From: CAYJOG01 sp964371695 [NCBI: uncultured bacterium]
GTDB taxonomy: Bacteria; CAYJOG01
Length of the DNA stretch: 6,472 bases
Direction of reading: 5' to 3'
Assembly: GCA_964371695.1 (NCBI GenBank)
Contig: CAYJOG010000001.1
Location: 15,647 to 22,118, forward strand
In this document: positions 1 through 5,737 of the stretch, in pieces
How the letters are laid out: each line of letters starts with the position of its first letter
How positions within the stretch are numbered: the first letter of the stretch is position 1
Notes under the pieces: model-generated
The model's input: the letters and a program-made list of their open reading frames with translations, nothing else
Told to the model about the DNA's origin: nothing
Database searches by the model: none
Translations under genes and position numbers: made by a program

Positions 1-81
1 CTTTTGTCCTTTCTGCTCAGGCGGGCGAGGCCGCCCACCCCACTACCAAAAGAAGAAGGTTTTTGGCCTATGTTTTACTGG

Positions 82-101
82 ATTCCCGCTTTCGCGGGAA
101 T
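82..101. repeat. dRS3-like palindromic repeat (attccc-N8-gggaat)
   Basis: This is a perfect 8-base inverted repeat (attcccgc / gcgggaat) around a tttc loop. Its outer form, attccc-N8-gggaat, is that of the dRS3 repeats known from Neisseria. Similar 'ggattcccgc...gcgggaatgac' palindromes are dispersed between genes in many proteobacteria. The sequence continues on the right as tgacgcc, and that flank with the right arm (95-107) recurs in inverted orientation at 515-527. Its function is unknown; dispersed intergenic repeat is the safest label. Confidence 0.65.
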
Positions 102-159
102 GACGCCAGCCAGGGCAGAGCTTTCAGACGATGCCTGGCTCACCAATTCCGAAAATGTT

Positions 160-272
160 CCAGGTGGTTCATTTATTTAAAAATGAGGAGTAGGTGCGGT
201 GTCCCCACCGCACTGTGACAGCAGCGATGGGGACATCGCTGCTACTCCTTTTGAGTCGCATGAACCACCAGG
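160..272. repeat. Compound palindromic (multi-stem) element
   Basis: Four nested or adjacent stems are visible. The outer arms are ggtggttcat (163-172) and atgaaccacc (260-269), extendable past one mismatch. An inner pair is aggagtag (186-193) with ctactcct (242-249). Inside lie two hairpins: gtgcggtg/caccgcac (194-201 with 206-213, loop tccc) and agcagcgatg/catcgctgct (220-229 with 234-243, loop ggga). The last hairpin shares two bases with the inner pair, so alternative folds compete. The cloverleaf-like layout resembles REP/BIME or small MITE-type elements. No transposase gene is nearby, and no target-site duplication was identified. It could be active as folded RNA or as cruciform DNA. 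Confidence 0.6.
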
Positions 273-514
273 TGGACGATCCCCAAATCGCTGGCCCAAA
301 ATGGGGTTTTTTCAAACAAGACTGGGGCGCGACAGCGCCGGGGTTTTGCAGGCGGCCCGCTTCGCGGCGGTCGCAGCACTTTGCGCCGCTCCATAGCGGG
401 TGGCCTGCGCCCGCCATGGTTTTTCAATCCAATTGTGCCACCGGGCGCGCCCAGCGGAAGGACAGTGCCAAGGTATTCAAAAACCGCCCCAGTGCACCCC
501 ACCCGCTGTTAAGG

Positions 515-527
515 GGCGTCATTCCCG
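515..527. repeat. Inverted half-copy of the 82-101 repeat flank
   Basis: The 13 bases ggcgtcattcccg are the exact reverse complement of 95-107 (cgggaatgacgcc). The two copies form a widely spaced inverted pair enclosing about 410 bases of non-coding DNA with the compound palindrome inside. The right copy lacks the second palindrome arm, so it looks like a decayed or partial repeat unit. Confidence 0.5.
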
Positions 528-594
528 TAGCGCTGGCTTTTCAAACAAAGCCGGGGTAGGACACGCGAGAGTGAGAAAGAGTGGGCCAGGAGGG

Positions 595-1950
595 TCAGGG
601 CACTGAAACAGTCAGATCAATATAACTGGCTATTTCATGGATAGGATTATATGTGCCGTAGGGATTATTCTGCCTGTCATATACACGGGAAATCATTCTA
701 TCCGAAAAAGCATTTTGTGGCATACTGTCTATTGTGGGAATAGGTTGTCCTCTTGCCAGATGATCCAAAAGAATACGAACAGACTGAATACACCCAACTG
801 CGTCACTGTTCCCTGGCAAGCTCACATTTAAAAGGGTTTTATCAGCCTCTCTGATGATTCCATGATTTTTATTTAAAATCCCATAAAATAGACCAGGATG
901 TTTTATTTTTAGGCTTATCAAAAATGCCATTAGGACATAGTTTTTGTCATCGACTTTTGAAAGAAGAAAAATAATAAAGCCGTTTTCAAGATCTCTGAGA
1001 GAGAGGCCATATATTCCTGCAAACAAAGCAAAAATATCCACAAATTGCTGAATTTCGGGTCGTTCAAGATCAAGTCCATGGCGCTCTGCAAGCTGTGCAC
1101 AATATTTTTGCAAGAAGTTTTCCTGGCTGCCAAAGGTTGTGTCTTTAGGCAGTTCCAGAGAAAAATGGACAAACTTTCCCAGATAGGTGTTGGCTTCAAT
1201 GCTTTCGCCATAAACCCCTTTTACTGAGGCCTCCAGTTGCTTCCAGTTCACCATCAGCACAAAAACAAATCCGGGCACGTCAAAAAAGTGTTTTATGCGT
1301 TCAATCAGCTTGACGGCAAAATCTGGCCTGCAACGGTCCAGTTCATCAATGAAAAAAACAATTGGTTTATCCTGTGATGATGCTATTTTAGATAGGCTGT
1401 TTTTCAGGTGTTTTATTTTTGCTTCTTGACTGTCGACGGCTTCGAGGCGGTTTTTTATTTTGCGCTTAAATATTTTGATTTTTATTAGACAGATGAATTT
1501 ATAAACAAGCCATAATTTCGAATCTGTGTCAATAAATGTTAAAAGGTAGCTGGCGGCTGGCCGCGTCAAATCGTTTGCTATATCTCTCATCAGGCGTGTT
1601 ATTTCAGTTCTAACATCAGACTTTTCTCCATTTTCTTTCGAAAAGCCAAGGATTTTTCCTGAAATAAGTAAAAAAGGATCATCGCCGAAGTCATTTTTAA
1701 ACGCGTCCAAATAAATTGTTTTAAAATCCTCTTTTTTTAACTGGGCCTCCCAATTTTTCGCAAACCATGTTTTCCCTTCTCCCCAGTCGGCTTGAATGGC
1801 AAACACACTGCCCTGTTTCAACATTCCGACATAACCTGTAAGGCGTTCGGCCAGATCTTTCCGGTTGAAAAGGTCGTTCGCGAACGGCGCGTCTTCGTCG
1901 GCTAGGGGGAGCCTATTTTGGGTTTTTATCCCATTGGATTTATTCACCAT
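595..1950 (-). CDS. KAP-family P-loop NTPase
   Basis: Predicted STAND/KAP-type P-loop ATPase of 451 residues. KAP proteins are named after Kidins220/ARMS and PifA; PifA is the F-plasmid protein that excludes phage T7. From the ATG at 1950, the Walker A region is at about residues 55-61 (DWGEGKT) and Walker B at about 198-207 (VFFIDELDRC, with the KAP-typical DRCRPDFAVKLIERIKHFF). It is followed by VPGFVFVLMVNWKQLE, a YLGKFVHFSLELP segment and a LSLRDLENGF helix. KAP proteins often carry membrane helices between Walker A and B; here only a short hydrophobic stretch (about residues 146-162, LWLVYKFICLIKIKIF) precedes a basic segment, so membrane attachment is uncertain. An in-frame ATG at 2028 would add 26 residues that do not look like the family, and it is directly preceded by a stop. 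Neither start has a good Shine-Dalgarno. The gene is much more AT-rich than its neighbours (28% GC at 901-960), suggesting horizontal acquisition. Substrate and role are unknown; phage defence is possible but unproven. Confidence 0.88.
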   Translation of the reverse strand: MVNKSNGIKTQNRLPLADEDAPFANDLFNRKDLAERLTGYVGMLKQGSVFAIQADWGEGKTWFAKNWEAQLKKEDFKTIYLDAFKNDFGDDPFLLISGKILGFSKENGEKSDVRTEITRLMRDIANDLTRPAASYLLTFIDTDSKLWLVYKFICLIKIKIFKRKIKNRLEAVDSQEAKIKHLKNSLSKIASSQDKPIVFFIDELDRCRPDFAVKLIERIKHFFDVPGFVFVLMVNWKQLEASVKGVYGESIEANTYLGKFVHFSLELPKDTTFGSQENFLQKYCAQLAERHGLDLERPEIQQFVDIFALFAGIYGLSLRDLENGFIIFLLSKVDDKNYVLMAFLISLKIKHPGLFYGILNKNHGIIREADKTLLNVSLPGNSDAVGCIQSVRILLDHLARGQPIPTIDSMPQNAFSDRMISRVYDRQNNPYGTYNPIHEIASYIDLTVSVP

Positions 1951-2081
1951 TTCGACATTGATGTTATGCGACTTTTGCGAACAAAACAACAGGCCGCAGC
2001 AAGGCCCCGGTGCACTGTCAATGCCCATTTAGAGTGTTTTAAAAATTGGTGCGTCATTGGAAGAAATCCCGCTAGTTCCCG

Positions 2082-2119
2082 CTCCCCTTCGTGGGGAGGG
2101 AGAGGGTTAGGGTAAGGGG
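2082..2119. repeat. Hairpin plus G-tract repeat (ctcccc...ggggag then GGGTTAGGG)
   Basis: A 6-base stem (ctcccc 2082-2087 / ggggag 2093-2098) with a ttcgt loop runs directly into G-runs separated by A, AGA, TTA and TAA (2093-2119). The combination 'ctccccttcgtggggaggg' followed by 'agagggttagggt' matches, from memory, a dispersed intergenic repeat seen in many proteobacterial genomes. The five closely spaced G-runs also meet the usual G-quadruplex pattern on the plus strand. It lies about 130 bases upstream of the KAP start codon. Confidence 0.55.
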
Positions 2120-2220
2120 TCAAATACGGACAAAAAACCAAAAAGTGCGCCAAACGGCGCGTCTGCGTCAGGGTTTATTCAAAAGCAAAATCGCATTCTT
2201 GAATTACATCCAAAAAAGCC

Positions 2221-2269
2221 GGGGCCGCAGGCCCCCCACCACGAACCCCCCACTGGGGGGTTTGGGGGG
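2221..2269. repeat. Tandem GC-rich palindromes
   Basis: Two adjacent perfect inverted repeats are visible: ggggcc-gca-ggcccc (2221-2235) and cccccc-act-gggggg (2246-2260). They are followed by ttt and a third six-base G-run (2264-2269). They read as short REP-like units. They are not followed by a T-run, so I do not call them a terminator. Confidence 0.45.
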
Positions 2270-2356
2270 AAGTTGGCTGGTCCGCCGCCTTGGTTTGGCC
2301 AAGTGGCTCAAAGCAAAACGAAGGGCGTTTGTTTTTGCTCAGCTCCCATCCCCCGT

Positions 2357-2369
2357 GCCGCTTCGCGGC
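2357..2369. repeat. Short palindrome gccgc-ttc-gcggc
   Basis: A perfect 5-base stem with a ttc loop. The same core, ccgc-ttc-gcgg, occurs at 357-367 in the other intergenic region, so it may be a small recurring intergenic unit of this genome. The function is unknown. Confidence 0.4.
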
Positions 2370-2518
2370 TGCCCCCTTTCTCGTTGGTAAAGGTGGGTGG
2401 CGGGGGGCGCTCCCCACGCCCCTGTTTTTTATTCAAACCCCCGATTTTGCTCCCTTTTCGCCCTTTTTCCATTCCATTTTTGATTCATACAACAACACCA
2501 ATCCGCTACCCTGTAGGC

Positions 2519-3103
2519 ATGGTTTATCACGCTGCTGACTGGGCACAACACTATGAAACGGGTTTGTTGCCCTGGGACCTGGGCGGGCCTCATCCGTTTT
2601 TTCGCCACGATCTACAGGCCGAAACTGTAAAAGATCTGCGGGTGCTGGTGCCCGGCGCGGGGGCGGGCCACGACGCCGCCCATCTGGCCCGCCTGGGGGC
2701 CGCGGTGACCGCGCTGGACCTCACCCCCCAGGCGCGGGACCTGCACCGCCAGCTTTATGGCGAACAGGTGGCCGATTATCGCGTGGGCGACTTTCTGCAA
2801 CTGACCCCCGGCGAAACCTGGGACATGCTGCTGGAACACACCTGTTTCTGCGCCATTCCCCCCACCCGCCGTGCTGATTATGTGCTGGCCGCTCGCCGCG
2901 CCCTGGCTCCCGGCGGCCGGGTGTTCATGTTGGCCATGGTGGGCGAAGAGCGCGACGGCCCGCCCCACCCCATGGCATTGGACAACCTGAAATCACTCTT
3001 TGGCCATCATTTTTTGCTGCTCAGGGAAGAACCCCTGCAGGGCGACCTCACCGCCCGTCCTGGCATGGAGTGGTTTTTGTGGTGGGAGAAAAAAGGGGAT
3101 TGA
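2519..3103 (+). CDS. TPMT-like class I SAM-dependent methyltransferase
   Basis: Predicted cytoplasmic methyltransferase of 194 residues in the thiopurine S-methyltransferase (TPMT)/thiol methyltransferase superfamily. Family hallmarks in order: WAQHYETGLLPWDLGGPHP (8-26), matching the family's W...tPWD.G.p.P entry motif; the SAM-binding loop LVPGAGAGHDAAHLARLG (43-60); the acidic end of strand 2 in ALDLTP (65-70); LLEHTCFCAIPPTRRADYV (104-122), matching the family's D-H-t-F-F-C-A-l-P-P signature; and a PGGRVF turn (131-136). The ATG at 2519 was chosen because family similarity begins immediately after it. The frame stays open upstream to 2273, but that extension runs through palindromic intergenic DNA. 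No strong Shine-Dalgarno is visible. Bacterial relatives methylate thiols, selenium or tellurium compounds, but the substrate here cannot be read from sequence. It ends 209 bases before mnmG and may or may not share its transcript. Confidence 0.87.
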   Translation: MVYHAADWAQHYETGLLPWDLGGPHPFFRHDLQAETVKDLRVLVPGAGAGHDAAHLARLGAAVTALDLTPQARDLHRQLYGEQVADYRVGDFLQLTPGETWDMLLEHTCFCAIPPTRRADYVLAARRALAPGGRVFMLAMVGEERDGPPHPMALDNLKSLFGHHFLLLREEPLQGDLTARPGMEWFLWWEKKGD

Positions 3104-3312
3104 GGCTCAAGGCAACCACAACATCCATTCACCCTCACAAAACAACCATATAACCATTTGGCTTTAATTCTTTCTGGAAGCAAGGCGATCAAGGTCACCA
3201 ATACCCTTTTGTTGGCAAAGCGGCGTGACGGTTCAAGGGCATAAAAAGCCAAAAACACCTGAAAACTAGCGTTTTTAATGCACACCCCGCCGGTTTGTGG
3301 TAAACAGGGGCC
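3104..3312. other. Intergenic spacer upstream of mnmG
   Basis: This 209-base spacer is clearly more AT-rich than the genes on either side and presumably carries the promoter of the mnmG-rsmG-parB cluster. I could not find a -35/-10 pair with proper spacing; a ttgttg at 3209-3214 and a tttaat at 3274-3279 are each plausible alone but do not pair. No clear DnaA boxes or hairpin terminator were seen. A TAA at 3301-3303, in frame with mnmG, limits how far upstream that gene can begin. Confidence 0.5.
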
Positions 3313-5037
3313 ATGCAAACCGATGTGCTGGTGATTGGCGGCGGCCACGCGGGCATCGAGGCCAGCGCCATCAGCGCCAAGCTGGGGGCGGCCACGCTGC
3401 TGGTCACAGCGAACGTGGATCATATCGGCCAAATGTCGTGTAATCCTTCTATCGGTGGACCCGGCAAAAGCCATCTGGTGCATGAACTGGACATGCTGGG
3501 GGGCCTGATGGGCCGCCTGATTGACCAGACCGTGATTCACCAACGGCTGCTGAACACCAGCCGGGGGCCCGCTGTGCAAGCCCTGCGCGCCCAGGCCGAT
3601 ATGCGGGCCTATGCCGCCACCGCCCGCCACACGCTGGAGAAAACACCCCACCTCACCCTGCTTCAGGATGAAATCACCCGCCTGGAGCCTCAAAAAAATG
3701 GTTTTTGGCTGGCACAAACCCAAACCAACCAACAAATAGCGGCCAAAAAGGTGGTCATCACCACGGGCACCTTTTTAAAAGGTGAGATTTTCATCGGCAA
3801 GTCCTTTCACAAACCCGCCGGGCGATATGGTGATGATCCCTCTGTGCCCCTGTGTCAGAGCCTGAACCACCTGGGCATTGCCACCCGCCGCCTGAAAACC
3901 GGCACCGTGCCCAGACTCAGCGGCAAAACCATCCGCACCGAAAAAACCGAGCCGCTGGAAAGCACAGACGACCACTTCACCTTCTCTTTTTTCACTCAGC
4001 CACGCATTAAACAACGCCGGGTGCCCTGTTTTTTGACCCACACCACCCCCGCCACCAAAGAGATTGTGACTGGCGCCATGGAAGAAAGCGCTCTGTTTGG
4101 CGGCAAAATCACCGGCACAGGCCCCCGTTATTGCCCCAGCATCGAGGACAAATATTTCCGTTTCAAAGACAAATCCATTCATCCGGTATTTTTGGAGCCA
4201 GAGGGGCAGGGCACCGACCTTTATTATGTTCAGGGGCTTTCCACCTCTCTCCCGGCCCACATTCAACACCAGATGATCCGCAGCATTGTGGGTTTGGAAG
4301 ACGCTGTCATCGTCAAATATGGCTATGCGGTGGAATATGACGCCATTGACGCCCGCGCCTTGGCCCTCACGCTGGAACACGCCGGGCATCCCGGCCTTTA
4401 CTTTGCCGGTCAGGTGAACGGCACCACCGGTTACGAAGAAGCCGCTGGCCAGGGTTTGTTGGCCGGGGCCAACGCTGCGCTGGCCGTGTTGGAACAGGAG
4501 CCTCTTGTTTTGACCCGCCAGCAGGCTTATCTGGGCGTGATGGTGGACGACCTGATCACCCTGGAGGTGGCCGAGCCCTATCGCATGTTCAGCAGTCGTT
4601 GTGAGCATCGTCTGACGCTGCGTCCCGACAATTGCCCGGATCGCCTTGGGACGCTGGCTACAGAAAAGGGCCTGCTGAATTTTCAGGAAAGCGCCGCCCT
4701 GCTTCATCATCTGGAAGAAAAAAGCAGCGCCGCAGCGGCCCTCGCCTCGCCTCCTTCTCAGGAAGACCTGCAAAAACCATGGCCAAAACCGATCTATTCA
4801 GCATTGTGCGACGCCTTTTATTCTGGTTACATATCCATTGCTGACCGCAAACGATCTCGCGCCGAAGCCGCCCGACCAAAAGGCACCATTGACAACAAGC
4901 TGATTGACAAACTGACCGGGCGCATCAGCAAAGAGGCGGTGGACCACCTCAAAAAACACGTTGGCTTGAGCCTGAAAGAAGTCTGCAATAGCAGCGCCTT
5001 AAAAGCATCGGACAAAGAAACCCTCGCTCTGGCTTGA
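3313..5037 (+). CDS. mnmG: tRNA uridine-5-carboxymethylaminomethyl(34) synthesis enzyme MnmG (GidA)
   Basis: FAD- and NADH-dependent enzyme that, with the GTPase MnmE, builds the (carboxymethyl)aminomethyl group at C5 of wobble U34 in certain tRNAs, in the cytoplasm. The dinucleotide-binding loop GGGHAG is at residues 9-14. GQMSCNPSIGG (39-49) carries the first conserved Cys (C43) and VPCFLTHT (237-244) the second (C239). Signature one, GPRYCPSIEDK, is at 270-280; signature two, AGQVNGTTGYEEAAGQG, is at 365-381; EPYRMFSSR is at 421-429. The ATG is fixed by an in-frame TAA four codons upstream; a G-rich stretch (agggg, 3306-3310) sits unusually close to it. At 574 residues it is shorter than E. 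coli MnmG (629). The C-terminal helical domain is reduced and ends without the usual R-I-x-G-x-T-P-A segment. SRCEHRL replaces the usual SRAEYRL, and GKSHLVHE replaces GKGHLV(K/R)E. mnmE is not in the window. Confidence 0.97.
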   Translation: MQTDVLVIGGGHAGIEASAISAKLGAATLLVTANVDHIGQMSCNPSIGGPGKSHLVHELDMLGGLMGRLIDQTVIHQRLLNTSRGPAVQALRAQADMRAYAATARHTLEKTPHLTLLQDEITRLEPQKNGFWLAQTQTNQQIAAKKVVITTGTFLKGEIFIGKSFHKPAGRYGDDPSVPLCQSLNHLGIATRRLKTGTVPRLSGKTIRTEKTEPLESTDDHFTFSFFTQPRIKQRRVPCFLTHTTPATKEIVTGAMEESALFGGKITGTGPRYCPSIEDKYFRFKDKSIHPVFLEPEGQGTDLYYVQGLSTSLPAHIQHQMIRSIVGLEDAVIVKYGYAVEYDAIDARALALTLEHAGHPGLYFAGQVNGTTGYEEAAGQGLLAGANAALAVLEQEPLVLTRQQAYLGVMVDDLITLEVAEPYRMFSSRCEHRLTLRPDNCPDRLGTLATEKGLLNFQESAALLHHLEEKSSAAAALASPPSQEDLQKPWPKPIYSALCDAFYSGYISIADRKRSRAEAARPKGTIDNKLIDKLTGRISKEAVDHLKKHVGLSLKEVCNSSALKASDKETLALA

Positions 5038-5047
5038 TTTTGAAGGG

Positions 5048-5737
5048 GTGGCGTTCCACGTGGAACATCAAACCCCCCTTTGTTGTCAAAAGCGCGGCGT
5101 AGGAGTGGATTTTGTTTTAGTGCCATCCTCACCTAAACCAGCTTTGGCCGGAGACATTCTGCTTCCCTCGGCCTCCCTTCTTTTGGTGGAGAGGCTGGAC
5201 AAAGCGCTTGCGGTTTTGCGCGCAACGGGAGAGCGACTTCACCTGTTCAGCAAAAAAGACCTGGCGGATGGCCTAAGGGGGCTGGCGCTGGGGAGTCTGG
5301 CGGTCGCCTGTTTTTTGAACCTGTCGGCACCGCTGCATCTTTTGGACGCCGGGGGCGGCAACGGAATTCCCGGCCTGATTCTGGCTGCCGCCTTTCCGGC
5401 GATGCGGATGACGGTTTTAGAAATCAGTGAAAAGCGGGTGTCGGTAGCACACCACCTGGGAAAGGCTTGCGGTTTGAATAATTATTCCGCCGTCTTAAAC
5501 CCCATTGGCCCAAACTATAGGCCGGTGGCCGCTGATGCCCTGGTCAGCCGGGCCGCCAGCCTTCCGCGTTCCACGTGGAACAATCCCCAACTTCCTCCGG
5601 TCATTCTTCTTTTTGGCCAACACCGGGGAGAAGGGCGACGGGTTTGGCGGCTTTTGGGGGCAGACGGGCGACCACTCGGTTTTCTGACATCCAATCAAAA
5701 GCCCCTTACAATCAATGTATCCGAGGTTTTATCGTGA
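5048..5737 (+). CDS. rsmG: 16S rRNA (guanine(527)-N7)-methyltransferase RsmG (GidB), divergent
   Basis: SAM-dependent methyltransferase expected to make m7G527 in 16S rRNA. Of 229 residues, the SAM loop LLDAGGGNGIPGL lies at 98-110, followed by VLEISEKRVSVAHHL (123-137), matching the family's L-D-s-x-x-K-R-v-x-F-L, and by ALVSRAASLP (164-173), matching v-s-R-A-x-a-p-L. The gene follows mnmG by 10 bases, so the two are probably co-transcribed. The start is uncertain: the GTG at 5048 abuts its gaaggg Shine-Dalgarno, while the GTG at 5060 lies at a more workable distance. Similarity to the family begins only around residue 40. Oddities: the usual N-terminal W-N...N-L and r-H-x-x-D-S motifs are replaced (RATGERLHLFSKKDL, then GLALGSL), and the usual late K-G is not seen (LLFGQHRGEG). 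The enzyme may be degenerate or altered. Two parS sites lie within the gene. Confidence 0.9.
   Translation: MAFHVEHQTPLCCQKRGVGVDFVLVPSSPKPALAGDILLPSASLLLVERLDKALAVLRATGERLHLFSKKDLADGLRGLALGSLAVACFLNLSAPLHLLDAGGGNGIPGLILAAAFPAMRMTVLEISEKRVSVAHHLGKACGLNNYSAVLNPIGPNYRPVAADALVSRAASLPRSTWNNPQLPPVILLFGQHRGEGRRVWRLLGADGRPLGFLTSNQKPLTINVSEVLS
5053..5066. other. parS centromere site 1
   Basis: The perfect 14-base palindrome gttccacgtggaac matches the core of the chromosomal parS consensus, the site bound by ParB through its helix-turn-helix. It sits at the very start of rsmG, where it is read as FHVEH. ParB, encoded 670 bases downstream, is the obvious binder. The 17-base context gcgttccacgtggaaca is identical to that of site 2. 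Confidence 0.92.
5568..5581. other. parS centromere site 2
   Basis: A second perfect gttccacgtggaac palindrome, 515 bases from site 1 and inside the rsmG coding sequence, where it is read in a different frame from site 1 (R-S-T-W-N). It falls in a part of RsmG after the SRA motif. Two identical perfect parS sites this close, next to parB, are the expected architecture of an origin-proximal centromere. Confidence 0.92.
5723..5726 (+). promoter_or_regulatory. Shine-Dalgarno supporting the GTG start of parB
   Basis: The bases gagg lie inside the end of rsmG, seven bases before the GTG at 5734. No comparable motif precedes the in-frame ATG at 5752. This favours the GTG start and translational coupling to rsmG through the 4-base gtga overlap. 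Confidence 0.6.

Larger units (their letters stand above)
1..594. other. Repeat-bearing non-coding region, no convincing gene
   Basis: I see no credible gene here. Short open frames exist on both strands, but their translations are low-complexity, rich in Pro, Arg and Gly, and cross palindromes. The region holds a GC hairpin at 23-36 (gggcg/cgccc), a dRS3-like palindrome at 82-101, a compound multi-stem element at 160-272, small GC hairpins at 326-339 (ggcgc-gaca-gcgcc) and 357-367 (ccgc-ttc-gcgg), a perfect 10-base palindrome at 443-452, a hairpin at 535-552 (ggcttt/aaagcc), and a half-site at 515-527 inverted relative to 95-107. It lies downstream of the minus-strand KAP gene. No clear intrinsic terminator for that gene is visible, since the 535-552 hairpin lacks a T-run on the minus strand. 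Confidence 0.7.
1951..2518. other. Repeat-rich intergenic region between divergent genes
   Basis: This stretch separates the minus-strand KAP gene from the plus-strand methyltransferase gene, so promoters for both should lie here, but I could not identify a convincing sigma-70 pair. A perfect TTGACA exists on the minus strand at 2021-2016, yet no -10 hexamer stands at the right distance. The DNA holds the G-tract repeat at 2082-2119, GC-rich palindromes at 2221-2269 and 2357-2369, and a 10-base inverted pair agcaaaatcg (2184-2193) / cgattttgct (2442-2451), with a shared ttattcaaa next to each arm. Open frames crossing it translate to low-complexity Pro/Gly/Arg-rich sequence and are not believed. 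Confidence 0.65.

Noticed and set aside
281-312. cccca/tgggg stem followed by six T as an intrinsic terminator
   Set aside because: The stem is only five bases with a 16-base loop, and there is no gene upstream on the plus strand for it to serve.
194-559. Plus-strand open frame of 121 codons in the left intergenic region
   Set aside because: It begins inside the compound palindrome, has no ribosome-binding site, and reads as low-complexity, repeat-derived sequence.
2016-2021. Perfect TTGACA on the minus strand as a -35 box for the KAP gene
   Set aside because: At 17 bases downstream the sequence is TGCGGC, which is not a -10 element; the nearest catAAc-like hexamer pairs with it at the wrong distance.
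2091-2390. Plus-strand open frame of 99 codons upstream of the methyltransferase
   Set aside because: It starts in the G-tract repeat and runs through palindromes, with no protein-like features.
2273-2518. N-terminal extension of the methyltransferase by 82 codons
   Set aside because: The extension is Pro/Phe-rich, derives from palindromic intergenic DNA, and TPMT-family similarity begins just after the ATG at 2519.
3104-3312. Replication origin next to mnmG
   Set aside because: mnmG often lies near oriC, but no DnaA boxes of the TTATNCACA type or AT-rich 13-mer array could be found here.
3007-3735. Minus-strand open frame of 242 codons spanning the methyltransferase end, the spacer and the mnmG start
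   Set aside because: It overlaps two well-supported plus-strand genes, and its translation shows no family features.
3775-4773. Long open frame on the minus strand (332 codons) opposite mnmG
   Set aside because: It is fully antisense to a well-supported mnmG, its translation has no recognisable motif, and long antisense frames are expected in GC-rich coding DNA.
5505-5687. A frameshift in rsmG hiding a normal C-terminus in another frame
   Set aside because: The alternative frame gives no better match to the RsmG end, while the annotated frame runs smoothly to a stop that overlaps the parB start.
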